From the NCBI GenBank assembly GCA_003211515.1, contig QCSN01000008.1:1-64000 (forward strand): a stretch of DNA of 64,000 nt, in the 5' to 3' direction. A model generated the notes under the pieces. It was not told where the DNA came from, made no database searches, and saw only the letters and a program-made list of their open reading frames with translations. The DNA is from Synechococcus sp. AG-670-F04 (GTDB lineage Bacteria > Cyanobacteriota > Cyanobacteriia > PCC-6307 > Cyanobiaceae). This document shows, piece after piece, positions 6,747 through 14,582 of this stretch. Position 1 is the first letter of the stretch, and each line of letters begins with the position of its first letter. A program made the position numbers and the translations under genes.

Positions 6747-7961
6747 TTGCAGCGCTTCCGGTTCCCCACTCTGCTGAGCGCCTTTCTAACGCTGCTGAAC
6801 GATCGGCTGAGCGAAAGCATTGTCTTCCCACTGCTGCCATTCCTTCTGGCGCAGTTCGCACCAGATGGTCGAACGCTTGGGCTCCTGGCGGGCAGTTATG
6901 CCCTGGCCCAGTTTCTGGTCACTCCACTGATCGGAGCCCTGAGCGATCGTCATGGGCGCCGACCTGTGATCGCCATCTGTGTGAGCGGGTCGGTGCTGGG
7001 GCTCGGTCTGTTCGCACTCACGATGAGTTTGCCCTGGCCGAACGGAGCCGTTCTGCCTTTGGTGCTGCTGTTCACGGCGCGCATCATCGACGGAATCAGT
7101 GGCGGAACCGCCGCTACTGCAGCAGCCGTGCTGGCTGACATCAGCCCCCCGGAGCAACGGGCACGAGCGTTCGGGTTGATCGGAGTGGCCTTCGGCGTCG
7201 GCTTCATTCTTGGCCCTGGCATTGGTGGCTGGCTGGCGACCTTCTCGATCGACCTGCCGGTCTGGGTGGCCACAGGCTTCGCCATCATCAATCTGCTTGT
7301 GGTTGTGTGCCTGCTGCCGGAAACCCATCCACTTCAGGCACGCAGCGGCAGTTCAATCAGCCGCGAACTCAACCCTTTCGCGCGGATCGGAGCGGTGATC
7401 GCTGACGGCAGCATTGGCCAACTCGCCGCGGGTTTCTTTCTGTTCTTCCTCGCCTTCAACGGCTTCACAGCCATCTTGGTGCTCTATTTCAAACAGCGAT
7501 TCGGCTGGGGACCTGAGCTCGCAACATCCGCTTTCCTGGTTGTGGGCATCGTGGCCACCGTGGTTCAGGGAGGGCTAATAGGCCCACTGGTCAAACGGTT
7601 CGGCGAATGGCGGCTGACGATGCTCGGCCTGGGGCTGGTCATGGTCGGTTGCCTACTGATCCCAGGCATCGGTGCATCCGACCGGGTTGGCAGTGTGCTC
7701 ATCTCCGTGAGCCTGCTCGCCTTGGGAACCGGCTTGGTCACACCCAACCTCCGCAGCCTAGTTTCGAGACGTCTTGGCAATCGAGGCCAAGGAACTGCTC
7801 TCGGCAACCTTCAGGCATTGCAAAGCCTGGGAAGTTTTCTTGGACCACCACTGGCTGGTCTCGCTTACGACAGCATTGATCCAACAAGCCCCTTCATAGG
7901 AGCAGCCCTGATCCTGGTGATTGTCATGGGCCTTGTCGCCAGGACTGCATCACGGGCTTAG
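6747..7961 (+). CDS. MFS transporter (drug/tetracycline-exporter type)
   Basis: This 404-residue protein has about 12 hydrophobic segments. The MFS signature between helices 2 and 3 is GALSDRHGRRPV, and a second basic loop occurs mid-protein (GPLVKRFGEWR). The TetA-like layout suggests an H+-coupled exporter of small molecules; the substrate is unknown. It is divergent from the GNAT gene, with 46 bp between starts. Confidence 0.85.
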   Translation: MQRFRFPTLLSAFLTLLNDRLSESIVFPLLPFLLAQFAPDGRTLGLLAGSYALAQFLVTPLIGALSDRHGRRPVIAICVSGSVLGLGLFALTMSLPWPNGAVLPLVLLFTARIIDGISGGTAATAAAVLADISPPEQRARAFGLIGVAFGVGFILGPGIGGWLATFSIDLPVWVATGFAIINLLVVVCLLPETHPLQARSGSSISRELNPFARIGAVIADGSIGQLAAGFFLFFLAFNGFTAILVLYFKQRFGWGPELATSAFLVVGIVATVVQGGLIGPLVKRFGEWRLTMLGLGLVMVGCLLIPGIGASDRVGSVLISVSLLALGTGLVTPNLRSLVSRRLGNRGQGTALGNLQALQSLGSFLGPPLAGLAYDSIDPTSPFIGAALILVIVMGLVARTASRA

Positions 7962-8010
7962 TGGCAGTTGCTACGTTTCATAAGACGCCGCAACGCCTTC
8001 AGCTGAAGCC

Positions 8011-10149
8011 ATGAGCGCTGACGTCACAAGCCCGGATCAATACATCAATCGCGAACTGAGTTGGATCGCCTTTAACGAACGGGTCCTCGCCCAGGCGCTC
8101 GATGAGCGCACTCCGTTGTTGGATCAGGCCAAATTCAGCGCCATTTTCAGCAACAATCTCGATGAATTTTTCATGGTGCGGGTTGCATCCTTGAAATCCC
8201 AGGTGGAAGCAGGGATCACCGCGTCGAGTGAAGACGGAAAAACACCTTTTGAACAACTGCTCAACATTCGGGAAGAATTGATTCCGCTCCTGGAAAAACA
8301 ACAAGACCATTACGGAAGGACTCTCAAAGAAAGCCTTCTAAATCACGGCGTTCAACTTCTTGACTACGAACAGCTGAACTCCCGACAAAAGGAATGGATC
8401 GACGCTTACTTCACGACATCGATCTTTCCAGTTCTCACACCCTTGGCAGTGGATCCAGCCCATCCTTTTCCTTTTGTAAGCAATCTGAGCCTGAATGTTG
8501 CAGCCGTGATCCACGATCCAGACACAGGACAACGGCAGTTCGCACGCGTCAAAGTACCTCAAAAAAATCTACCGCGATTCATCGCGATCCCGGAAGATCT
8601 CAGTGACAACAATCCGGCACCAATCCATACCGCGATTCCTCTGGAGCAGTCGATTGCCTACAACCTCGACTCACTATTTCCTGGCATGACGGTTGAAGGG
8701 CATTACTTCTTCCGTGTCACCCGCGACGCAGATCTGGAACTACGTGATCTTGAAGCCGACGATCTGATGCTGGCACTCGAGCAGGGATTAAGAAAACGAC
8801 GCGTGGGCGGCGAAGTGGTTCGACTCGAAGTTCCAAAAGATATGCCAGAAAACGTGGTCGAAATGTTGATGACGGGCATGACCGTTGAAGAAGAGGATGT
8901 TTACCGCATCAACGGCCCACTGGGTTTGGATGATTTGTTCTGGCTGGCGGGCCTGCCCCTTCCGAAACTGAAAAGCAAATCGCACAGCGGACAAACGCCT
9001 GCGGCATTGGCCCGCACACAACAACACCTGATCGAAGAAGGATCTGTCAAACAAGAAGAATTCGAAACAATCTTTTCAGTCATTCGCGAACAAGACATTC
9101 TTCTTCACCATCCCTATGAGTTGTTCTCAACATCAGTAGAAGAATTCATCAATCAGGCTGCTGATGATCCAAAAGCGATCGCGATCAAGATGACTCTTTA
9201 TCGAACATCCAAAGATTCACCGATTATTGAGGCGCTGATTCGTGCTGCCGAGAACGGAAAGCAGGTGATGGCACTCGTGGAGCTGAAAGCACGTTTTGAT
9301 GAGGACAATAATATTCAATGGGCTCGTCACCTAGAACGAGCTGGTGTTCATGTGATCTATGGGGTTCTTGGACTGAAAACACATACAAAAATTGTCCTCG
9401 TTGTACGAAAAGAAAGCTCCAAACTAAAAAGCTACGTACACATTGGGACTGGAAACTACAATTCCAAAACATCAAAACTTTACACCGATCTCGGGTTGCT
9501 CTCGAGCCGACCAGAACTTGGACAAGATCTTGTTGAGCTCTTCAATTATCTGACTGGCTTTTCCAAACAACAAAGCTTCAGGCGTCTTCTCGTCGCGCCT
9601 GTAACGTTGAGAAAGGGCACAGAAGCGCTGATTCGACGCGAAATTGAGCACGCTCAGCAAGGACGGCAAGGCCAAATCAAAGCCAAGATGAACTCATTGG
9701 TGGACCCTGAGATCATCGCCCTGCTTTACGAGGCTTCCCAGGCAGGCGTCAAGATCGACTTAATTATCCGTGGGATGTGCAGCCTTTATCCAGGTAAAAA
9801 AGGCCTTAGCGAAAACATAAGAGTGACGAGCATTATTGGTCAGTTTCTAGAGCACTCAAGAGTATTTTGGTTCGCCAATGGAGGCACACCTGAAGCCTAC
9901 ATTGGCAGCGCCGACTGGATGCCCCGCAACCTCGATCGGAGGGTCGAAGCAGTTTCACCGGTTGAAGAACCGGCACTACGCAAGAAGCTCGAGCGCTTAC
10001 TCGATCTCTATATGAGAGACAATCGAGGCGCATGGGACATGCAAAGCGACGGTAGCTTCGTTCAACGCCATCCAAAGAAAGGCGAACAGGAATGCAACTC
10101 CCAGGTTGAACTGATTGACCTATGGCGGAAGGGCATCCCTGCCACTTAG
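8011..10149 (+). CDS. ppk: polyphosphate kinase 1
   Basis: This 712-residue enzyme polymerises ATP gamma-phosphate into polyphosphate reversibly. Its N-terminus opens with INRELSWIAFNERVL, the family hallmark. The autophosphorylated histidine of E. coli PPK1 (His435) aligns with H477 in YVHIGTGNYN, and the second catalytic histidine (His592) with H615 in FLEHSRVFWF. Length is normal. It starts with ATG 49 bp after the MFS stop. A role in phosphate storage fits a genome that also carries a high-affinity phosphate binder in this window. Confidence 0.97.
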   Translation: MSADVTSPDQYINRELSWIAFNERVLAQALDERTPLLDQAKFSAIFSNNLDEFFMVRVASLKSQVEAGITASSEDGKTPFEQLLNIREELIPLLEKQQDHYGRTLKESLLNHGVQLLDYEQLNSRQKEWIDAYFTTSIFPVLTPLAVDPAHPFPFVSNLSLNVAAVIHDPDTGQRQFARVKVPQKNLPRFIAIPEDLSDNNPAPIHTAIPLEQSIAYNLDSLFPGMTVEGHYFFRVTRDADLELRDLEADDLMLALEQGLRKRRVGGEVVRLEVPKDMPENVVEMLMTGMTVEEEDVYRINGPLGLDDLFWLAGLPLPKLKSKSHSGQTPAALARTQQHLIEEGSVKQEEFETIFSVIREQDILLHHPYELFSTSVEEFINQAADDPKAIAIKMTLYRTSKDSPIIEALIRAAENGKQVMALVELKARFDEDNNIQWARHLERAGVHVIYGVLGLKTHTKIVLVVRKESSKLKSYVHIGTGNYNSKTSKLYTDLGLLSSRPELGQDLVELFNYLTGFSKQQSFRRLLVAPVTLRKGTEALIRREIEHAQQGRQGQIKAKMNSLVDPEIIALLYEASQAGVKIDLIIRGMCSLYPGKKGLSENIRVTSIIGQFLEHSRVFWFANGGTPEAYIGSADWMPRNLDRRVEAVSPVEEPALRKKLERLLDLYMRDNRGAWDMQSDGSFVQRHPKKGEQECNSQVELIDLWRKGIPAT

Positions 10150-10353
10150 CCAAAGGGGGAGGGATCCAAGGTGTTTTCATGTATTGACTGATACGGAAAC
10201 GTGTAGCGCGTATCTCTTCCCCACGCAGAGCAAATATCAAAATCTTCTTGAAGAAAACTCCACCCTGTTCGACTCCTGAAAATCTTCGGATTCGCAACAG
10301 TTGTTCAGCAAATGCGGTGCTAAGTTCAGCCCAAATTCATTCAGGAGACCAGG

Positions 10354-11343
10354 GTGATGGGGATCCCTCTGGAGTCTTCCGGCTCAGCCGCTAAAGGCGG
10401 TCGGAAGCAACCTGCTCTGCCTTCAACGGCACGGCGCTCAACTTCGCGCCAAAACGGCAGGCTTGCAACCGACTCAATTGGTTATTACCTCAGCAGTATT
10501 GGTCGCGTTCCGCTCCTAACTCCGGCTGAAGAAATTGAGTTGGCTCATCACGTTCAAGCGATGAAAGAACTTCAGCAAGGGCCCGCTGAAGAATTAACAA
10601 TCCGAGATAAACATAAAATACGGATGGGCAAAAGAGCTCGCGACAGAATGATGGCTGCCAATTTACGGCTGGTTGTAAGTGTCGCAAAGAAATATCAGAA
10701 CCAAGGATTAGAGCTGCTTGATCTCGTGCAAGAAGGTGCCATTGGGCTGGAGCGTGCTGTTGACAAATTTGATCCAGCAATGGGATATAAGTTTTCCACC
10801 TACGCCTATTGGTGGATTCGTCAGGGCATGACCCGTGCCATTGATAACAGTGCACGAACGATTCGACTGCCTATTCATATCAGTGAAAAGCTATCAAAGA
10901 TGCGTCGCATCTCCCGAGAACTCTCGCACCGTTTCGGGCGTCAGCCCAACCGGCTTGAACTGGCGAGTGCCATGGGCATCGAACTACGTGAACTCGAGGA
11001 TCTCATCTCACAAAGCGCACCTTGTGCATCACTTGATGCTCACGCACGTGGAGATGAAGACAGAAGCACCCTTGGAGAACTGATTCCAGACCCCAACGGT
11101 GAAGAACCGATGGAAGGAATGGATCGAAGCATCCAAAAAGAACATCTTGGTGGCTGGTTGGCTCAACTGAATGAACGGGAACAAAAGATTCTTCGGTTGC
11201 GGTTTGGCCTGGATGGCGAAGAGCCTTTAACCCTTGCGGAAATTGGTCGACAGATCAATGTGTCTCGAGAACGGGTTCGCCAACTGGAGTCAAAAGCGAT
11301 TCTCAAGCTGAGAACAATGACCAACCAGCAGCAAGCTGCTTAA
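10354..11343 (+). CDS. group 2 RpoD-like sigma factor
   Basis: The 329-residue protein has region 1.2 ([21 protein letters not shown]), region 2 ([47 protein letters not shown]), region 3 and a region 4.2 helix-turn-helix ([21 protein letters not shown]). The long N-terminal region 1.1 of the primary sigma factor is missing, which makes it a group 2 alternative factor. GTG 10354 and ATG 10357 are adjacent; AGGAG about 10 nt before favours the ATG. The phytol-kinase-like gene follows after 6 bp. Which stress it serves is not visible. Confidence 0.9.
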   Translation: MMGIPLESSGSAAKGGRKQPALPSTARRSTSRQNGRLATDSIGYYLSSIGRVPLLTPAEEIELAHHVQAMKELQQGPAEELTIRDKHKIRMGKRARDRMMAANLRLVVSVAKKYQNQGLELLDLVQEGAIGLERAVDKFDPAMGYKFSTYAYWWIRQGMTRAIDNSARTIRLPIHISEKLSKMRRISRELSHRFGRQPNRLELASAMGIELRELEDLISQSAPCASLDAHARGDEDRSTLGELIPDPNGEEPMEGMDRSIQKEHLGGWLAQLNEREQKILRLRFGLDGEEPLTLAEIGRQINVSRERVRQLESKAILKLRTMTNQQQAA

Positions 11344-11349
11344 ACCGTC

Positions 11350-12054
11350 TTGCCAGTCGCAGTCACTCTGACGGTCCTGGGGCTATACCTCGGATGTTTG
11401 ATCACTCTGGCTGGCTGGATCGGATCCAAGTGGGAACACTCCCATGAACTTTCACGCAAAGTCATTCATATCGGTTGCGGACTACTATTGCCAATCTCCT
11501 ATTGGCTGCAACTTCCTCGCTGGATCGCTTTAACAGCAGCTCTTCTTGCTATGGGCTTGGTGCTGTTGAACTACCAGAGGAAATGGCTTGGACTGATTGA
11601 AGATGTAGACAGAAAAACTTACGGAACAATTTTCTATTGCACTTCGATCAGCACTTTGATTTTGATTTTCTGGAATCCAGATCCTGTGGCAATGATTGCT
11701 GGCTCTCTGGTGATGGCCATATCAGATGGCTTGGCTGGCTTGATCGGAAAGGGGGTCCAATCACCAACATGGAGATTTAATGACCAAACAAAGTCACTGG
11801 CTGGAACAACAACAATGCTCTTGAGTACATTTCTCATCCTGATGACTGTCTCACATCTCACAGGAAATGTACTTCCAATCAGGTTCGCTTTGCTGGTCAG
11901 TCTTATCGTTACCTTCCTTGAACAATGGAGTGTTTATGGAATCGACAATCTCACAGTTCCAATAATGACAGCTCTAATGTTTAGTCTTGCAGCAAACAGC
12001 GATCAACTACTCGCCTTCTTTTCAAACACTGTTCCATTGAAAACATTGCTGTAG
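11350..12054 (+). CDS. phytol/dolichol kinase-like membrane protein (CTP-dependent type)
   Basis: This 234-residue polytopic protein has about seven hydrophobic segments. The motif SDGLAGLIGKGV...DQTKSLAGT matches the nucleotide-binding site of the phytol kinase/dolichol kinase/CDP-diglyceride synthetase superfamily, and the N-terminal HELSRKVIHIGCGLL is also typical. In cyanobacteria such proteins (VTE5 type) phosphorylate phytol from chlorophyll turnover for tocopherol or chlorophyll synthesis; assignment to that substrate is inferred. The start is TTG at 11350, 6 bp after the sigma gene, so it is probably in that operon. The last 52 bp overlap the convergent glycosyltransferase gene. Confidence 0.75.
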   Translation: MPVAVTLTVLGLYLGCLITLAGWIGSKWEHSHELSRKVIHIGCGLLLPISYWLQLPRWIALTAALLAMGLVLLNYQRKWLGLIEDVDRKTYGTIFYCTSISTLILIFWNPDPVAMIAGSLVMAISDGLAGLIGKGVQSPTWRFNDQTKSLAGTTTMLLSTFLILMTVSHLTGNVLPIRFALLVSLIVTFLEQWSVYGIDNLTVPIMTALMFSLAANSDQLLAFFSNTVPLKTLL

Positions 12055-13037
12055 CGATCAATAATGTCAGGTTGCTCCTGGAGAAGAGCTTCCAAAGCTC
12101 TAAATTTTTTACGAACAGACTCACGACCAACTTCCAGCTGATTTTCAAGATTACATTCATCAAGAAACTTTTCAAACCCTCGTTGATAATGACTATTCTT
12201 CTCAGATGAGATTTGATGACGAAAAGTTGTTCCAATTGCTTGACGCGAACCTTGCCGGCGGACATAACCAAACCGATTGTCTTTGATTGGTGCATCGTTG
12301 GCACGATGCTTGCGCCCTCGCATCAAACTTGCACAATATTCAAGATGGCTACGGTAAATTCGATGGAACACGAACCAAGGCTCAATCGTTGAAGCACAAC
12401 GTTCAACATCATGATCACTCAGACGCTTTCCAAGGGCTGAGTATTGTATTGTTGCTCCATTACTTAGAACTGATTTAATTTTATGAGGCTTACGCTTGAT
12501 TCCAGTAAAATTATGAACCATTGGACTGCCAAGATTAGAGCTTAAACGGCCGACAGACTTAACAACCGACATCTTCTGAAGCTCCAAAGAGTCTACAAAA
12601 AAACGGGAGAATGGCTCAACTTTTCCAGGCAAGTCTGAATACCAGAGATTAGAAAGAACGTCAAACTGCCCTGCCGAACGGAACATTTTTTTGACATTCT
12701 GATCAAAAGATTCAGAAAGAAGATATTCATCGATATCCAAAAAAGCTAAGTGAGAAAAATTTCTTTTTGACTGTTCAGTCTTCCATGCAAAGCGGTAAAT
12801 AACGTGTTGAAAAGAACGCTTCGCCCGATTACTGATTCCAACCAAAGAGTCTGCATTGTAAAAATTTACGTTACTATGTCGAGCGCAAATGCGCCGCATA
12901 ACCTTAAAGCTATTATCAGTAATACCATTCAAATAAACATCAATTTCATCAAAGCCAATTCTTAGATGGTGGTAAATCCATTCCGGCAAATAGGCGGCTT
13001 CGTCCTTAGCAATAGCAACTAATTTCAGGGAAGCCAT
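12003..13037 (-). CDS. glycosyltransferase family 2-type (GT92-like) protein
   Basis: The 344-residue protein begins LVAIAKDEAAYLPEWIYHHLRIGFDEI, the signature of the family-2 subset that acts on cell-surface glycans, with the metal-binding acidic motif AFLDIDEYL about 95 residues later. The C-terminal third is rich in basic residues and predicted helical. The gene is AT-rich compared with its neighbours and sits beside a 380-bp AT-rich non-coding stretch, both consistent with transfer. It overlaps the phytol-kinase-like gene by 52 bp tail to tail. The sugar and acceptor are unknown. Confidence 0.78.
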   Translation of the reverse strand: MASLKLVAIAKDEAAYLPEWIYHHLRIGFDEIDVYLNGITDNSFKVMRRICARHSNVNFYNADSLVGISNRAKRSFQHVIYRFAWKTEQSKRNFSHLAFLDIDEYLLSESFDQNVKKMFRSAGQFDVLSNLWYSDLPGKVEPFSRFFVDSLELQKMSVVKSVGRLSSNLGSPMVHNFTGIKRKPHKIKSVLSNGATIQYSALGKRLSDHDVERCASTIEPWFVFHRIYRSHLEYCASLMRGRKHRANDAPIKDNRFGYVRRQGSRQAIGTTFRHQISSEKNSHYQRGFEKFLDECNLENQLEVGRESVRKKFRALEALLQEQPDIIDRYSNVFNGTVFEKKASS

Positions 13038-13184
13038 GTAAAACCACTATGTCTATAAAATCTATCATATTTACCCAGTAACATGTCTATTTGACTGCTA
13101 GAGAAAAAAAAGACGATATGGCTTGACAAGCCATCGCGACATCAATCAATGAAATTCATTTAAAGGGATGCTAACCTAACGATC
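13038..13184. other. AT-rich gap upstream of the glycosyltransferase, with a hairpin
   Basis: This stretch is AT-rich and should contain the promoter of the minus-strand glycosyltransferase. It contains a perfect hairpin at 13118-13134: ATGGCTT, loop GAC, AAGCCAT. Read on the minus strand, a run of eight Ts follows six bases after the stem, so it can act as a terminator for leftward transcription coming from DAHP synthase. Confidence 0.4.
13118..13134 (-). terminator. candidate rho-independent terminator, leftward
   Basis: A perfect 7-bp stem with a 3-nt loop is followed on the minus strand by a T8 tract (13103-13110 on the plus strand is an A-run). It lies about 285 bp beyond the DAHP synthase stop. 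Confidence 0.45.
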
Positions 13185-13289
13185 ATGAATAAAGCGCTTG
13201 ACGATCAAAATTCAAACGACAAAACATACACTGTTTCTCAGAAATCGGCACCTCAAATAAAATCATTTTCCAGGAATTTAAGCCAATGA
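13185..13289 (+). CDS. possible small ORF (34 aa)
   Basis: ATG 13185 to TGA 13289 encodes 34 polar residues (MNKALDDQNSNDKTYTVSQK...). Its stop overlaps the start of a second small ORF as ATGA (13286-13289). A TTGACA at 13123-13128 lies upstream but has no good -10. I do not recognise it; it may be non-coding AT-rich DNA. Confidence 0.2.
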   Translation: MNKALDDQNSNDKTYTVSQKSAPQIKSFSRNLSQ

Positions 13290-13408
13290 AGATTAATCAC
13301 AAAAGAATCAAAATTTACGAAATACTAATTAAATCAGAGGGGACGTTTTCAACAAAAACACTTCAAGCAACCGATCCCACGAATCAAAAAATCAAAGAGT
13401 TCAGCTGA
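13286..13408 (+). CDS. possible small ORF (40 aa), ATGA-coupled
   Basis: ATG 13286 to TGA 13408 encodes 40 residues (MKINHKRIKIYEILIKSEGT...), basic at the N-terminus. AGGA at 13272-13275 is well placed as a ribosome site. It overlaps the preceding ORF by four bases and ends 9 bp before the convergent DAHP synthase gene. It is unrecognised and of low certainty. Confidence 0.25.
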   Translation: MKINHKRIKIYEILIKSEGTFSTKTLQATDPTNQKIKEFS

Positions 13409-13417
13409 TCATCGAAT

Positions 13418-14482
13418 TCAAACAGCCACGACCTTTCGCCCAGCAACAGCCTTGGCTAACTCGCTTAAAAGTTTGGCCGTGGTTTGGATGCTGATGCAAG
13501 CATCAGTAATGCTCTGGCCATAGGTCAGTTGAGACAAATTCGCATTGAGTTTCTGATTACCTTCAACCAAATGACTTTCGATCATCACTCCCATCACGTA
13601 GGCGGAACCTGCACGAAGCTGATCTGCAACGGCTTTCAGCACATCGGACTGGCGGCGGAAGTCCTTGTTGGAATTGGCATGGCTGCAATCAACCATCAGA
13701 CGGTCCTTCAGGCCAGCTTGACTGAGTTCAGCCGCTGCAGCGTGAACCGCTTCCAGGTGATAGTTGGAACCTCTGTTACCGCCACGCAGAACAAGATGGC
13801 CATGGGGGTTGCCTGTGGTACTGACGATTGAGGCGTGACCCTCACGATTGATACCCAGGAAATGATGCGGCTTCGACGCCGCCTGCATGGCGTTGATGGC
13901 AATGGTGGCGCTTCCGTCCGTGCTGTTTTTGTAACCGATCGGCATCGACAACCCAGAAGCCATTTCTCGGTGGGTTTGGCTCTCGGTGGTGCGAGCACCG
14001 ATCGCCGTCCAGCTGATCAGATCGGCGATGTACTGCGGAACGACAGGATCGAGAAGTTCAGTTGCGGCAGGCATCCCTTCACAGGCCAGATCAAACAGGA
14101 GTTTGCGAGCCCTGCGCAAGCCTGTGTTGATGTCGTAGGAGCCATCAAGATGAGGGTCATTAATCAAGCCCTTCCATCCGACGGTGGTCCGAGGCTTCTC
14201 GAAGTAAACCCTCATCACCACTTCAAGTTCATCGCGGTAGGCCTCCCGCAAAGGCGCCAGCTGCCGGGCGTAATCCCTTGCCGCCTCCACGTCATGCACA
14301 GAGCAAGGACCGACGATGACCAGCAATCGCTGGTCCTCACCACGAAGAATCGCTTGGATGCGTTGCCTCGCGCTAGCAACAGTGCGCATTGCGGCAGCGT
14401 CGATCGGCAATTCGCCATGCAGAACAGCCGGCGCAATCAGAGGACGGGTCTCCACCACATGAAGATCGGAGGTGGTGGCCAT
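13418..14482 (-). CDS. 3-deoxy-7-phosphoheptulonate synthase (DAHP synthase, AroF/G/H type)
   Basis: The enzyme condenses phosphoenolpyruvate and erythrose-4-phosphate in the first step of the shikimate pathway. About 354 residues; type I class Ia features are visible: LLVIVGPCSVHD, VMRVYFEKPRTTVGWKG, GARTTESQTHREMASGLSMPIGYKN, and MVDCSHANSNKD near the metal site. GTG at 14488 and ATG at 14482 are in frame; I take the ATG (MATTSDLHVV). It is divergent from acnB. AroE of the same pathway is at 27138, so the two are not in one operon. Confidence 0.94.
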   Translation of the reverse strand: MATTSDLHVVETRPLIAPAVLHGELPIDAAAMRTVASARQRIQAILRGEDQRLLVIVGPCSVHDVEAARDYARQLAPLREAYRDELEVVMRVYFEKPRTTVGWKGLINDPHLDGSYDINTGLRRARKLLFDLACEGMPAATELLDPVVPQYIADLISWTAIGARTTESQTHREMASGLSMPIGYKNSTDGSATIAINAMQAASKPHHFLGINREGHASIVSTTGNPHGHLVLRGGNRGSNYHLEAVHAAAAELSQAGLKDRLMVDCSHANSNKDFRRQSDVLKAVADQLRAGSAYVMGVMIESHLVEGNQKLNANLSQLTYGQSITDACISIQTTAKLLSELAKAVAGRKVVAV

Positions 14483-14582
14483 GTCCACACCAAACAGTTC
14501 TGATAAGGCTACGCACCTCTGAACAAAAGTTCAGGACCTCCTCCGTGAAGAATGGTCATCTGCCCTCCTGCACTCCTTCGCA

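Noticed and set aside
6701-6820. N-terminal extension of the GNAT protein
   Set aside because: The extra 40 codons overlap the divergent MFS gene, and the normal GNAT opening starts at 6700.
13835-14503. 222-codon plus-strand ORF
   Set aside because: It is a shadow of DAHP synthase on the other strand, caused by GC-rich codon structure.
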